The notes beneath the pieces are model-generated. The model ran no database searches and was not told the DNA's origin. It saw only the letters and a list, made by a program, of their open reading frames with translations. Positions 43,515 through 51,927 of a DNA stretch of 64,000 nucleotides are shown here, piece after piece; position 1 is the first letter of the stretch; each line of letters opens with the position of its first letter. Source of the DNA: Agrobacterium pusense (lineage in GTDB: Bacteria; Pseudomonadota; Alphaproteobacteria; Rhizobiales; Rhizobiaceae). The translations under genes and the position numbers were made by a program. The stretch spans positions 1-64,000 of the forward strand of contig NZ_FNBB01000003.1 in NCBI RefSeq assembly GCF_900102105.1, written 5' to 3'.

Positions 43515-45317
43515 CTAGGCCAGGTGATGCGGCTTGGTCATTCCGTAGATGGGCGTCTCGATGCCCACCTGGCGGGCTTTCAACTGCAGCGACAGATATT
43601 GGGAATAATGGCGTGACTGATGCAGGTTGCCGCCGTGAAACCACAGGGCTTCCTGCTGTGTCGGTTTCCACATGTTGCGCTGCTCGCCTTCCCAGGGGCC
43701 TGGATCCTTGGTGGTGTTGGAGCCGAGGCCCCAGCATTTTCCGACCTTGTCCGCCACGTCGCGCGAGATGAGATCGGCGGCCCAGCCGTTCATTGAACCG
43801 TAGCCGGTGGCGTAGACCACGAGGTCAGCCGGCAGCTCCGTCCCATCCTTCAGGACGACTGCGTTCTCTGTCAGATGCGAGACGTCGACGCCAGACTTCA
43901 GTTTGATCGAACCGTCGATGACCAGATCGCAGGCCCCCACGTCGATGTAATATCCCGATCCCCTCCGCAGGTATTTCATGAACAGGCCCGAATCGTCGTC
44001 GCCGAAGTCGAGCATGAAACCGGCCTTTTCGAGCGCTTGGTAGAACTCGGCATCCCTTTCCCGAATCCTGTTGTAGATCGGGATCTGGAACTCATGCATG
44101 ATCCGGTAGGGCAGGGACGCAAAGATCAGGTCGGCCTTGCGCGTCGTCATGCCGCCCTGAACCGCCCGCTCGGAATAAAGATCGCCAAGGCCGATCTCCA
44201 TCAGCGAGTCCGACTTGACGATATGGGTCGACGAGCGCTGCAGCATGGTGACATCGGCGCCGGCTTCCCAGAGCGCTGCGCAGATATCGTGGGCCGAGTT
44301 GTTGGAGCCGATGACGACCACCTTCTTGCCGGCATAGGCATCCGGACCCGGATGCTGGGAAGAATGCTGCTGCTCGCCCTTGAAGATGTCCTGACCGGGG
44401 AATTTCGGCACATTGGCCTTGCCCGACATGCCGGTTGCCAGCACGAGCTGCTTCGGCTTGAGGACGACCTCTCTGCCGTCGCGATCGACGACGACGGTCC
44501 ATTCGCCGGCCTTCTCGTCGTATTGGGCGGATTTGCAGGTCGTGGAGCCCCAGTAATTCAGTTCCATCACCTTGGTGTACATTTCCAGCCAGTCGCCCAC
44601 CTTGTCTTTTGGGGTGAATACCGGCCAGTTTTCCGGGAAGGGAATGTAAGGAAGGTGATCGTACCACACAGGGTCGTGCAGGCAGAGTGACTTGTAGCGC
44701 TTGCGCCAGCTGTCACCGGGCCGCTCGTTCTTCTCTATGATGATCGTCGGAACGCCGAGCTGGCGAAGGCGTGCGCCGAGCGCGATGCCGCCCTGGCCGC
44801 CACCGATGATGACGACATAGGGCTGGGACGTGTAACCGAGTTCCACCGCCTCGCTTTCGCGCTTTTCCTTCCAGGTCGTGCGGTTTCTGTCATGGCCGTG
44901 CTCCGCCCCCATCGGGCGGCGGAAGCCCTTCGGCTCCTCATGGCCCTTCAGTTCGGTCATGGTGGTCAAGAGGGTCCAGATCAGACCATCCTTCAAACGG
45001 ATATGGCCATAGCCGCGGGCAACCCCCGTTTCGAATTCGAACCAGCCTTCGGTAACGCCGCCCGCTTCGGAAGCGGCCTCCCTGGTGTCCTGCACAAAGT
45101 TGGACGGTTTGGTTGCGGCAAGCTGGCTGGAAAGCATGTCGCGGACCTGCTCGCGGCCTTCGAGGGTCTTCAGGTTCCAGGTAAAGGTCACCAGATCTCG
45201 CCAGTAGCAATCCGCCTGAAACAGGTTGGCGGCGGCGTCCACGTCGCCTTTCGCCAGCGCTCCTTCGAGCTTCGCAAGGGCCGTGTCGATCTTGGTTCCG
45301 GGGCTGATATCGAGCAT
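43515..45317 (-). CDS. Flavin monooxygenase with N-terminal SnoaL-like domain
   Basis: Protein of 600 residues. The first 130 residues look like a SnoaL/NTF2-type domain (KIDTALAKLEGALAKGDVDAAANLFQADCYWRDLVTFTWNLKTLEGREQVRDML). The rest is a class B flavin monooxygenase: FAD site GGGQGGIALGARLRQLG (near 175), the FMO motif region FPGQDIFKGEQQHSSQH with a variant ending, NADPH site VVIGSNNSAHDICAALWEAG (near 345) and ATGYGSMNG near the end. It resembles YUCCA-like and Baeyer-Villiger-type enzymes. Start 45317 follows GGAGGAGA. It is the second gene after the sigma-54 promoter at 46548. Substrate perhaps a ketone formed by the preceding dehydrogenase. Confidence 0.85.
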   Translation of the reverse strand: MLDISPGTKIDTALAKLEGALAKGDVDAAANLFQADCYWRDLVTFTWNLKTLEGREQVRDMLSSQLAATKPSNFVQDTREAASEAGGVTEGWFEFETGVARGYGHIRLKDGLIWTLLTTMTELKGHEEPKGFRRPMGAEHGHDRNRTTWKEKRESEAVELGYTSQPYVVIIGGGQGGIALGARLRQLGVPTIIIEKNERPGDSWRKRYKSLCLHDPVWYDHLPYIPFPENWPVFTPKDKVGDWLEMYTKVMELNYWGSTTCKSAQYDEKAGEWTVVVDRDGREVVLKPKQLVLATGMSGKANVPKFPGQDIFKGEQQHSSQHPGPDAYAGKKVVVIGSNNSAHDICAALWEAGADVTMLQRSSTHIVKSDSLMEIGLGDLYSERAVQGGMTTRKADLIFASLPYRIMHEFQIPIYNRIRERDAEFYQALEKAGFMLDFGDDDSGLFMKYLRRGSGYYIDVGACDLVIDGSIKLKSGVDVSHLTENAVVLKDGTELPADLVVYATGYGSMNGWAADLISRDVADKVGKCWGLGSNTTKDPGPWEGEQRNMWKPTQQEALWFHGGNLHQSRHYSQYLSLQLKARQVGIETPIYGMTKPHHLA

Positions 45318-45349
45318 TTATTCTCCTCCATGATTGCTTGGTGATGGTC

Positions 45350-45376
45350 ACGGAACGCCGCTGCCGGGCGTTCCGT
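45350..45376 (-). other. Intercistronic stem-loop
   Basis: ACGGAACGCC (45350-45359) and GGCGTTCCGT (45367-45376) form a perfect 10-bp stem with a 7-nt loop, between the dehydrogenase and the monooxygenase. No T run; it may tune expression or stability of the two parts of the transcript. Confidence 0.55.
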
Positions 45377-45435
45377 CAAAGCCTCCAAACCGCCGCCCTC
45401 AAGGCTCCTCTCCCTTCAGGCCTTGGCCGAGATGC

Positions 45436-46509
45436 TTATTTCGAGAGATCGATCAGGATCTTCAGGTGGGTGCCGGCCGGATCGAGGAGGGCGTCGAAGC
45501 CCTCTTTCACGGCCGTTTCAAGCGTGACGCGCTTGGTGACAATCTTCGTCGCCGGCAGGAGGCCGGATGAGATCAGGCTGATGACACGCGGCCAGTAATG
45601 GGTCGGATAGGCCCAGGAGCCTTTGACCTCGAGATCGCGGAACGTGACCTGGAACCAGTCGATCGGATTCTCATGCGGATGCAGGCCTGTCTGAACGACG
45701 ACGCCCTGCTTGCGCACAGCATCCACGCATGCCTTCAGGGCGTGTTCGTTGCCGACGCATTCGATCGCAACGTCGCATCCCACCCGGCCCTCGGTCTGGG
45801 CGCGGACGACATCGCCAACCTTTTCGCGCTTCGGATTGATGGCGACAAGGTCAGGCAGGACTTTCTTGGCAAGCCCGAGGCGGGCATCGTTCAGGTCCGA
45901 GACGAACAGCTTGGTGGCACCGGCCGCTCGGGCCGCCAGCAGTGTCAGCATGCCGATCGGGCCGGCACCCGTAACGAGAACGCTGTTACCGGCGGTGACG
46001 CCGCCACGGTCGCAGGCATAGACGGCAACCGCCGTCGGCTCGACGAGTGCGGCCTCTTCATCGGTCATCTCGTCTGGGATCTTCTGGACATTATATTCGT
46101 GAACCAGCGCGGCTTCAGCCATGCCTCCGCCATTCCAGCTGAGACCCACGAGTGCGAGTTGCGGGCTGAGATGGAAAAGGCCGCGGTCGGCGAAGTAGTC
46201 GCCGGAGCGCGGCATGACGAGAGGCTGGATCGAGACGCGGTCGCCGATGGCGACCGAGGTCACGCCTTCACCGATGGCTTCGACAACGCCGCCGAACTCG
46301 TGGCCGAGGACCTGCGGGCCGTGGGCGCCGGTAAACGGATGCGGCTCGGTCGGGATGAAGATCGGGCCATAGCTGTATTCGTGAAGATCCGTTCCGCAAA
46401 TTCCGACGAAGCGGTTGCGGACGATGACCTGGCCCGGTCCCGCCTGTCTCGGCTCGGGGATGTCCTCGAGCCGCAAGTCCTTTGCGGCGTGAAATCTGAG
46501 GGCGCGCAT
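45436..46509 (-). CDS. Butanediol-dehydrogenase-like MDR oxidoreductase
   Basis: Medium-chain dehydrogenase of 357 residues. Catalytic metal ligands: Cys38 in ICGTDLHEY, His70-Glu71 in LGHEFGG and the Glu in LVEPTAVAVYAC; NAD site VTGAGPIGMLTLLAARAAGA near 180. It matches (R,R)-2,3-butanediol dehydrogenases, but the structural-zinc lobe, which normally has four Cys, contains none here (SIQPLVMPRSGDYFADRGLF). Start follows AAGGAGGAAAC. It is the first gene after the sigma-54 promoter. Likely oxidises a vicinal diol, hydroxyketone or sugar alcohol. Confidence 0.87.
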   Translation of the reverse strand: MRALRFHAAKDLRLEDIPEPRQAGPGQVIVRNRFVGICGTDLHEYSYGPIFIPTEPHPFTGAHGPQVLGHEFGGVVEAIGEGVTSVAIGDRVSIQPLVMPRSGDYFADRGLFHLSPQLALVGLSWNGGGMAEAALVHEYNVQKIPDEMTDEEAALVEPTAVAVYACDRGGVTAGNSVLVTGAGPIGMLTLLAARAAGATKLFVSDLNDARLGLAKKVLPDLVAINPKREKVGDVVRAQTEGRVGCDVAIECVGNEHALKACVDAVRKQGVVVQTGLHPHENPIDWFQVTFRDLEVKGSWAYPTHYWPRVISLISSGLLPATKIVTKRVTLETAVKEGFDALLDPAGTHLKILIDLSK

Positions 46510-46547
46510 GTTTCCTCCTTAAGGCTGCTTTTCATGCCATCAGGAGG

Positions 46548-46563
46548 AGCAACCGCCGTGCCA
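46548..46563 (-). promoter_or_regulatory. Sigma-54 (-24/-12) promoter
   Basis: On the minus strand TGGCACGGCGGTTGCT is a perfect match to the RpoN consensus TGGCACG-N4-TTGCW. It lies 39 bp ahead of the dehydrogenase start, directs leftward transcription, and stands downstream of an activator gene of the matching type. Start of RNA should fall near 46537. Confidence 0.9.
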
Positions 46564-46624
46564 GCCGAGCCGACCGTCGAGAGGGCTGGAAATCACAGCG
46601 TTTTCAAGGAGGGTGACGACGATT

Positions 46625-46642
46625 GCGCCACAGCTGTGGCGC
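46625..46642. promoter_or_regulatory. Palindrome, likely activator binding site
   Basis: GCGCCACAGCTGTGGCGC is a perfect 18-bp palindrome centred about 96 bp upstream of the expected RNA start. That is the usual place for the upstream activating site of a sigma-54 enhancer-binding protein, here the AcoR-like protein encoded immediately upstream. Confidence 0.75.
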
Positions 46643-46673
46643 GACAGGTGTGGTGGATGCCGCAATGAATGGC

Positions 46674-48563
46674 TTAGTGCGGACGCTCTATACCGAACCG
46701 TCTCATCCGGCGATGGAGCGTCGTGCGATCGATACCAAGACGGCGGGCGGCTTCGGAGACGTTGCCCTTGCAACTCGTGAGGACGGCACGCAGGTCTGCT
46801 TCGAGGCTGTCGCCGATGCGCACGCTGGCAGGCTGCGACAAATGATCCGGCAGGTCCGTGATCTCGATCACACCATCGTCGCACAGCGCTGCGGCAAAGG
46901 CGATGGCATTGTCGAGTTCGCGGATATTGCCTGGCCAGCGATGGTTGAGGAGCAGCAGCCTCGCCGCGCCCGACAGCGTCAGGCGGCCGTCCTTCGTATT
47001 GTGTTTATCGAGCAGCTGCTCGAGGAGCCACGGCAGATCCTCGCGTTCATGGAGCGGCTGTAGCGACAGGACGGCGGCGTTGAGCCGATAATAGAGGTCT
47101 TCGCGGAACCCGCCTGCCGCGACCATGCTGGCCAGCGATCGATGCGAAGCGGAGACGACACGGAAACCGACCTTGCGCGCGACCGAGCCGCCGACGGGAA
47201 GTACCTCGCCCTCGGCGAGAACCCTGAGCAACCGGCTCTGGGCGGCATAGGACATGTCGCCGATCTCGTCGAGGAACAGCGTTCCGCCCTCGGCCTCCTC
47301 GATCAACCCCTTTTTCCCCTTGGCCAGCGCCCCGGTAAAAGCCCCCGGGACGTAACCGAAAAGTTCGCTCTCGATCAGCTGCTCCGGAATGGCGGCGCAA
47401 TTGACTGCCACGAAGCGGCCAGAAAGCCCGCTCATCTCATGAATGATGCGGGCGAGATATTCCTTGCCCGTCCCGGTCTCTCCCTGCAGCAATATCGGCA
47501 GTCTGCTGGGTGCAAGTTTGACTACCTTGCGCCTGAGGTCGTCGATCGCCGGCACATTGCCGCCGAGCCTGTTGATCGCCGGCGATCGGCCGGAAGTGCG
47601 GGCAGAGGGCACGTTGCCTGTGCGTTGCTGCGGTTCTATGGCATGGGCAAAGAGCAGCGAGCCGTCGCGAACGGCGATCCGCCGTTCCTGGGGCAGGCTG
47701 GCGCGGGTCAGCGAGGCCAACTCGTCGAGCCCCGCATGGAAGAAGTCCGTGACAGGCTGGCCGATCAGAAGCTCGGGCGTGCGCCAGTCGAGACCGCGCG
47801 ACGCGGCAAGAAGCCGGGCGCCGCCGTGAGTCATGCCGGTGATGCGCCCCGCACCGTCTACGGATATCGCCGCTTCCGGATCGACGTCGAGAAACTCCGG
47901 CGCTCCCGCAAAGCGCAGGACCAGATCGTGACGGCTGTTTGCCATGAGATTGGCAAGCTCGATCCGCCGCACCGTCGACGAAACGAGATGACGCGCCATG
48001 TTCTGGCTGGCTTTCAGGATTGGCGAACTCAGGAGTGAAATGTCGAGAACGGCCGCCAATGATCCTTGCGTATCATAGATTGGAGCTGCCGTGCAGGACA
48101 GGGGCGTGTGGGTGATGTCAAAATGGTCGGTCTGGTGGATCGTCAGGGCCTCGCCCGTGGCAATGCAGGCGCCCACCGCGCAGGTACCGGCCCGGGGCTC
48201 GGACCACTCGGAACCGAGATAGAGCCCCGCTTTGCGCAGATTGTTGTTGAAGGAGGGGTCACCCAGGAATTCAACGGTGACGCCAAGCCGATCCGACAAC
48301 AGCAACACGTAATTCTGTTCGGCAACCTGCCGGTAGAGCCGCTCCAGGCCGGAGCGGGCGATGTGTACCAGATCTTCCGCCTGCTGACGGTGTTCCCGCA
48401 GCCGTGTTTCCGAGACGATCACTGCCTCGCGCGCCTGCGCCGGATCGAGCTGGTAGGCGTCCAGACAGCGCCGCCAGGACTCCAGGACAACGGCGTCGCG
48501 GCCCGTGTTGGTTCCCTGCCCGACCCGCTCGATTTCCTTGACGTGATCCGTAAAACCCATCAA
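46674..48563 (-). CDS. AcoR-like sigma-54-dependent activator
   Basis: Enhancer-binding protein of 629 residues. An N-terminal GAF-type sensor (about 50-210) with SEWSEPRAGTCAVGACIATGEALTIHQTDHFDITHTPLSCTAAPI is typical of AcoR regulators of acetoin catabolism. A second small PAS-like segment comes next. The AAA+ core has Walker A GETGTGKE, the sigma-54 contact motif GAFTGA and Walker B GGTLFLDEIGDM. A Fis-type helix (GNVSEAARRLGIDRTTLHRRMRR) ends it. It lies just upstream of, and in line with, the palindrome and RpoN promoter of the dehydrogenase/monooxygenase pair, which it should activate in response to a small ketone or diol. Confidence 0.93.
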   Translation of the reverse strand: MMGFTDHVKEIERVGQGTNTGRDAVVLESWRRCLDAYQLDPAQAREAVIVSETRLREHRQQAEDLVHIARSGLERLYRQVAEQNYVLLLSDRLGVTVEFLGDPSFNNNLRKAGLYLGSEWSEPRAGTCAVGACIATGEALTIHQTDHFDITHTPLSCTAAPIYDTQGSLAAVLDISLLSSPILKASQNMARHLVSSTVRRIELANLMANSRHDLVLRFAGAPEFLDVDPEAAISVDGAGRITGMTHGGARLLAASRGLDWRTPELLIGQPVTDFFHAGLDELASLTRASLPQERRIAVRDGSLLFAHAIEPQQRTGNVPSARTSGRSPAINRLGGNVPAIDDLRRKVVKLAPSRLPILLQGETGTGKEYLARIIHEMSGLSGRFVAVNCAAIPEQLIESELFGYVPGAFTGALAKGKKGLIEEAEGGTLFLDEIGDMSYAAQSRLLRVLAEGEVLPVGGSVARKVGFRVVSASHRSLASMVAAGGFREDLYYRLNAAVLSLQPLHEREDLPWLLEQLLDKHNTKDGRLTLSGAARLLLLNHRWPGNIRELDNAIAFAAALCDDGVIEITDLPDHLSQPASVRIGDSLEADLRAVLTSCKGNVSEAARRLGIDRTTLHRRMRRFGIERPH

Positions 48564-48877
48564 TCACCGGCCCTCGAAGGCCGCCTCCCGTGATCTGCCA
48601 CAATAACATAGCCGCAATTGTTCAGTGTGACTAATGCTTCGGCGAATGCCGGACATCATTTGGAACCTCGATCTCCGCGCGGGACGGAATGAATGATTTC
48701 CGTGGCGCTCTCGTTGAGGTTCACAGTATTCATGCACCGCCCTCGTTGACTGTCCAGTCAACTTCGGCCAGCTTGCTGAAATCTGGGCCTGCCAGCGCCG
48801 GCAATGTCGAGTACGCACCATGCAATCGCAACCGGCGTCTTAATCCTCCCGCAAGCAGCGGTGTGTAGTATTAGATA
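48564..48877. other. Spacer with an orphan palindrome
   Basis: A 314-bp divergent spacer between the activator and the diguanylate cyclase. No gene is seen; the notable element is the palindrome at 48745-48762. Confidence 0.45.
48745..48762. promoter_or_regulatory. TetR-operator-like palindrome
   Basis: GTTGACTGTCCAGTCAAC has perfect 8-bp arms around TC. The TTGACTG/CAGTCAA form is reminiscent of TetR/AcrR operators. It lies about 115 bp upstream of the diguanylate cyclase start. No intact TetR gene is in this window. Confidence 0.5.
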
Positions 48878-50644
48878 ATGAGAATAAGCGCGATCACCAA
48901 CTGGGCTTACGGAGTGACAGTCGTCTTGACGGCTTTGTCTGGCGCGGCCTTCATCATGTCGTCTCGCAGCGCCGTCGAAGAGCGTGTCGCGGTGGAAGAG
49001 CATCTGACGCTGGATAGTCTGGCGGAAGACCTCGCACTTGGCGCAGAGGTCCGCTCCGACGAGGCCAGGCTGTTTGTCATGCGTGGTGAAGAACGCCATC
49101 TCAACGCGTTCCGGGCCGAAGATGGAAGCGAGCGAAGCCGGGAAGCCGCAGTTGACCAGCTCTTGTCGAAAGCGCTGCCGAAGGCCGAGGTCGATGCGCT
49201 GCGAAAGATCGAAACGGATGCGGACGCACTCGACAAGTTCGAGATCGCGGCGGTCGAAGCATTTCAGCGCGGTGAGAGGAGCGCCGCCCAGTCCACGTTG
49301 TTCGGCCCCGAGCATGAAAGACTGCAAGGGGATCTTCTGGCGACTGTCGCGCATTTTCGAGATTTGACAGCCGCAAGAACCGGATCGCAGTTGGCCGTGG
49401 CGCGAGCGCGTAGCGACTGGTGGAGCGTCATCGCCAAGATCATGCTGGGGCTGACGGGGGGGCTGTTCCTGGCGGTGCTCTATTTCATCCTGAGACGCCG
49501 GATCGCCATGCCATTGGTTCGGATGAGCGGGATCATCGACCGGCTTGCAAAGCAGGATTATTCCGTCGAGGTGCTGCCCGACAGTCGCCGGGACGAGATC
49601 GGCGAGATGAACACCGCGATTGAAATCTTCCGGGCGAGTGGCATTGAGCGCGATCGGCTCGACGCGGAACGACGGGCAGACCAACAGACCAAGGATCTCA
49701 TCCTGCAGATGATGCACCGTCTGCAGGCCTGTCAGAACCAGGGCGAGCTTGCCAGCATCGTCGCGCGCTTTGCGCCGCAAATCTTTCCCGGCATTGCCGG
49801 CGGCCTTTATATCCTGAACGAAAACAAGAATATCCTCAACCGCAGTTCGGACTGGCTAGCGCCTGACAATGCCGGAGACAGTTTTCCTGCGTCTGCGTGC
49901 TGGGGGATGCGCCGCGGGCGGGCGCACGCCAACGGGTTCTCCGACACCGATGTGCCGTGTCAGCATCTGGATGATCCGGATGCTATCGCTCTTTGCGTCC
50001 CGTTGACCGCGCAAGGCGACATGATCGGGCTTTTTTACCTGGAAGAAAAAGAAGGGCAGGCGCTGCACCTCGATGCGTCACGGCTTTATCTCGAACTGAT
50101 TGCCGAAAATGTCGGGCTTGCCATCGCCAATCTGCAGCTGCGTGAGAAGTTGACGCTGATGGCTATCGAAGACCCTCTGACCGGGTTGTTCAATCGCCGG
50201 CATCTGGATGAAAGGGTACAACGTTTCGCAAGCGACGAACTAAAGACACCACTTGCCTGCCTGATGATCGATATCGACCACTTCAAGCGCTTTAATGACG
50301 AATATGGTCATGATGCCGGCGACAAGGTCATGCAGTATGTGGGCCGAACGCTTCGTGACACGCTGGGCGATCACGGTGAGGCTTACCGTTATGGGGGAGA
50401 GGAATTTACCGCGCTCTTGCCGGGGATGCTCAAGGGCGACGCTGCTGGTTTGGCCGAAAAAGTCAGAACAGCAGTAAGTGCTACAGCGATTTCCCATGCT
50501 GGGAAACTTCTTGGAACCGTAACAATTTCCGTGGGTGTGGCAACCTCGCCGGAGGCCGGCCCGCTGGACACGCTGCTGGCACGCGCGGATGCGGCCCTTC
50601 TGCTCGCCAAGGCACAAGGACGCAATAGAGTTGTGGCCTCGTGA
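48878..50644 (+). CDS. Membrane diguanylate cyclase (HAMP-GAF-GGDEF)
   Basis: Protein of 588 residues that should make cyclic di-GMP. Two transmembrane segments (about 8-30 and 188-207) bracket a helical periplasmic sensor. A HAMP linker follows (RIAMPLVRMSGIIDRLAKQDYSVEVLPDSRRDEIGEMNTAI), then a GAF domain (about 280-420) and a GGDEF domain with the active site RYGGEEF. DPLTGLFNRRHLDE and DIDHFKRFNDEYGHDAGD are standard. The inhibitory I-site RxxD expected five residues before the active site reads DHGE, so product inhibition is probably lost. It stands alone. Confidence 0.9.
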   Translation: MRISAITNWAYGVTVVLTALSGAAFIMSSRSAVEERVAVEEHLTLDSLAEDLALGAEVRSDEARLFVMRGEERHLNAFRAEDGSERSREAAVDQLLSKALPKAEVDALRKIETDADALDKFEIAAVEAFQRGERSAAQSTLFGPEHERLQGDLLATVAHFRDLTAARTGSQLAVARARSDWWSVIAKIMLGLTGGLFLAVLYFILRRRIAMPLVRMSGIIDRLAKQDYSVEVLPDSRRDEIGEMNTAIEIFRASGIERDRLDAERRADQQTKDLILQMMHRLQACQNQGELASIVARFAPQIFPGIAGGLYILNENKNILNRSSDWLAPDNAGDSFPASACWGMRRGRAHANGFSDTDVPCQHLDDPDAIALCVPLTAQGDMIGLFYLEEKEGQALHLDASRLYLELIAENVGLAIANLQLREKLTLMAIEDPLTGLFNRRHLDERVQRFASDELKTPLACLMIDIDHFKRFNDEYGHDAGDKVMQYVGRTLRDTLGDHGEAYRYGGEEFTALLPGMLKGDAAGLAEKVRTAVSATAISHAGKLLGTVTISVGVATSPEAGPLDTLLARADAALLLAKAQGRNRVVAS

Positions 50645-50826
50645 ATAACCGGCAACATTCGCGTCGGGCCAATCCCAGCCATGACGGAAAGCGCTCACTT
50701 AACGCGCTATGCCGTAACGATGACTGAGCCTGCCCAGTTGCTCATGTAATCGATCCAGGACTGCGGTTTGCGTGCCAGCCCGCCGTTGCAGGAAGCCGAT
50801 CTCTCTCAGAATCTGCGGATCGCCAA

Positions 50827-50845
50827 AGGGCCGCTGAAAGGCCCT
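50827..50845 (-). terminator. Possible weak terminator
   Basis: AGGGCC (50827-50832) and GGCCCT (50840-50845) form a 6-bp stem about 10 bp beyond the stop codon of the leftward dehydrogenase gene, with TTT following on that strand. Confidence 0.4.
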
Positions 50846-50853
50846 CTGCTCCG

Positions 50854-51927
50854 TTAAAATCCGCTCTCGCAAAGCTCCCGCAGCTCGCTCGGACCGAGAT
50901 GATCAAGTGAAAGCTCCGGCAGCAGGTCATTGTCTGCCTCCAGATTGTGTGCGACCGATGCGGTAAAGATGCGAACGCCTGCCTCGTGCAGGATCGCAGG
51001 CCGGTTGACTATGCGGCCGAGAAGCACGGTTGGCAGTAGACCGAACGGCACATCTTCGAAAATGTAGCGACTTTGGATGGAGGATGGGCCCATTCCGCCT
51101 CGTCCTTCACGATGCATCTGCTGGTTCATTTCGGAAACAGAGGCGAGCGGCACATGGAAGGAGAGAGAAAAGTGTTCGCGAACTGTTTTGACCTCCAGGC
51201 CGAAGCTCTCGGCAATTGACAGTCGCTCGGCGTCGAGCGCCTCAATCAACTGACCGACCGCCGGTGTGACATGTTCGCCCTGTCCCCAGCTCTCCGCCTT
51301 TTCCATCCTTGTCAGGTTGAGCAATGCGATGCCGAGATGATTTTGAGGATTGAGGTTTGAGAGCGCGATGGCAAGCAAACCGTCACGTTCGACGAAGCGA
51401 TCACCGAAGAGTTCAGTGCACAGGCTCCGACCCTCAGCGGCTGCCGACTTCGGCAGGGTGGCAAAGTCCACCTTCTGGCGGATGGTGTTGACAACGACGC
51501 TGCGCCCGTCGGTTTGACGGCGGGCCGTCAGAAGCGTGGTCCCCCACGCAATGATCGGCAGCCGGAGCTGTCGTTCGGAAAGCCGCTTCGACAGATAGAG
51601 CGCTCCAAAGGAGCTATGGGAGCTGATGATGACGGGCAGTCCCGACCGCAAATGCGGCAGCGCCGCGTCGATAGCGGCACGATGACCGTTGGCCGGCATT
51701 GCAATGATGACCGCATCTGCATCCGCAACAGCGGCCTCGCAGGTTGCCGCGACGTCGACTGGACCGACGAAGTCCAACGCGCCGGTAGCAATGAGCGGTT
51801 TGCCTTCCGACAAGGGCGTAGCACTGCGCCCGGAGGGCGACCACAGTGACGGGCGATGTCCCGCTTCGGCGAGAAAAGCCGCCATGCCATAAGCAATCGA
51901 ACCCGCACCGAGAATGGCTATCCGCAT
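50854..51927 (-). CDS. Octopine/nopaline-dehydrogenase-family enzyme
   Basis: NAD(P)-dependent enzyme of 357 residues. The N-terminal Rossmann motif is ILGAGSIAYGMAAFLAEAGH, and VIIAMPANGHRAAIDAALPHL ends the nucleotide domain. The C-terminal half (NPQNHLGIALLNLTRMEKAESWGQGEHVTPAVGQLIEALDAERLSIAESFGL) matches the octopine/nopaline dehydrogenase domain, with the expected His and Asp region. Members join or split an amino acid and a keto acid (opine type). It is divergent from the LysR gene at 52315, beyond which lies the polyamine-type importer. It may act in the same pathway, making or degrading the imported compound. Confidence 0.85.
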   Translation of the reverse strand: MRIAILGAGSIAYGMAAFLAEAGHRPSLWSPSGRSATPLSEGKPLIATGALDFVGPVDVAATCEAAVADADAVIIAMPANGHRAAIDAALPHLRSGLPVIISSHSSFGALYLSKRLSERQLRLPIIAWGTTLLTARRQTDGRSVVVNTIRQKVDFATLPKSAAAEGRSLCTELFGDRFVERDGLLAIALSNLNPQNHLGIALLNLTRMEKAESWGQGEHVTPAVGQLIEALDAERLSIAESFGLEVKTVREHFSLSFHVPLASVSEMNQQMHREGRGGMGPSSIQSRYIFEDVPFGLLPTVLLGRIVNRPAILHEAGVRIFTASVAHNLEADNDLLPELSLDHLGPSELRELCESGF

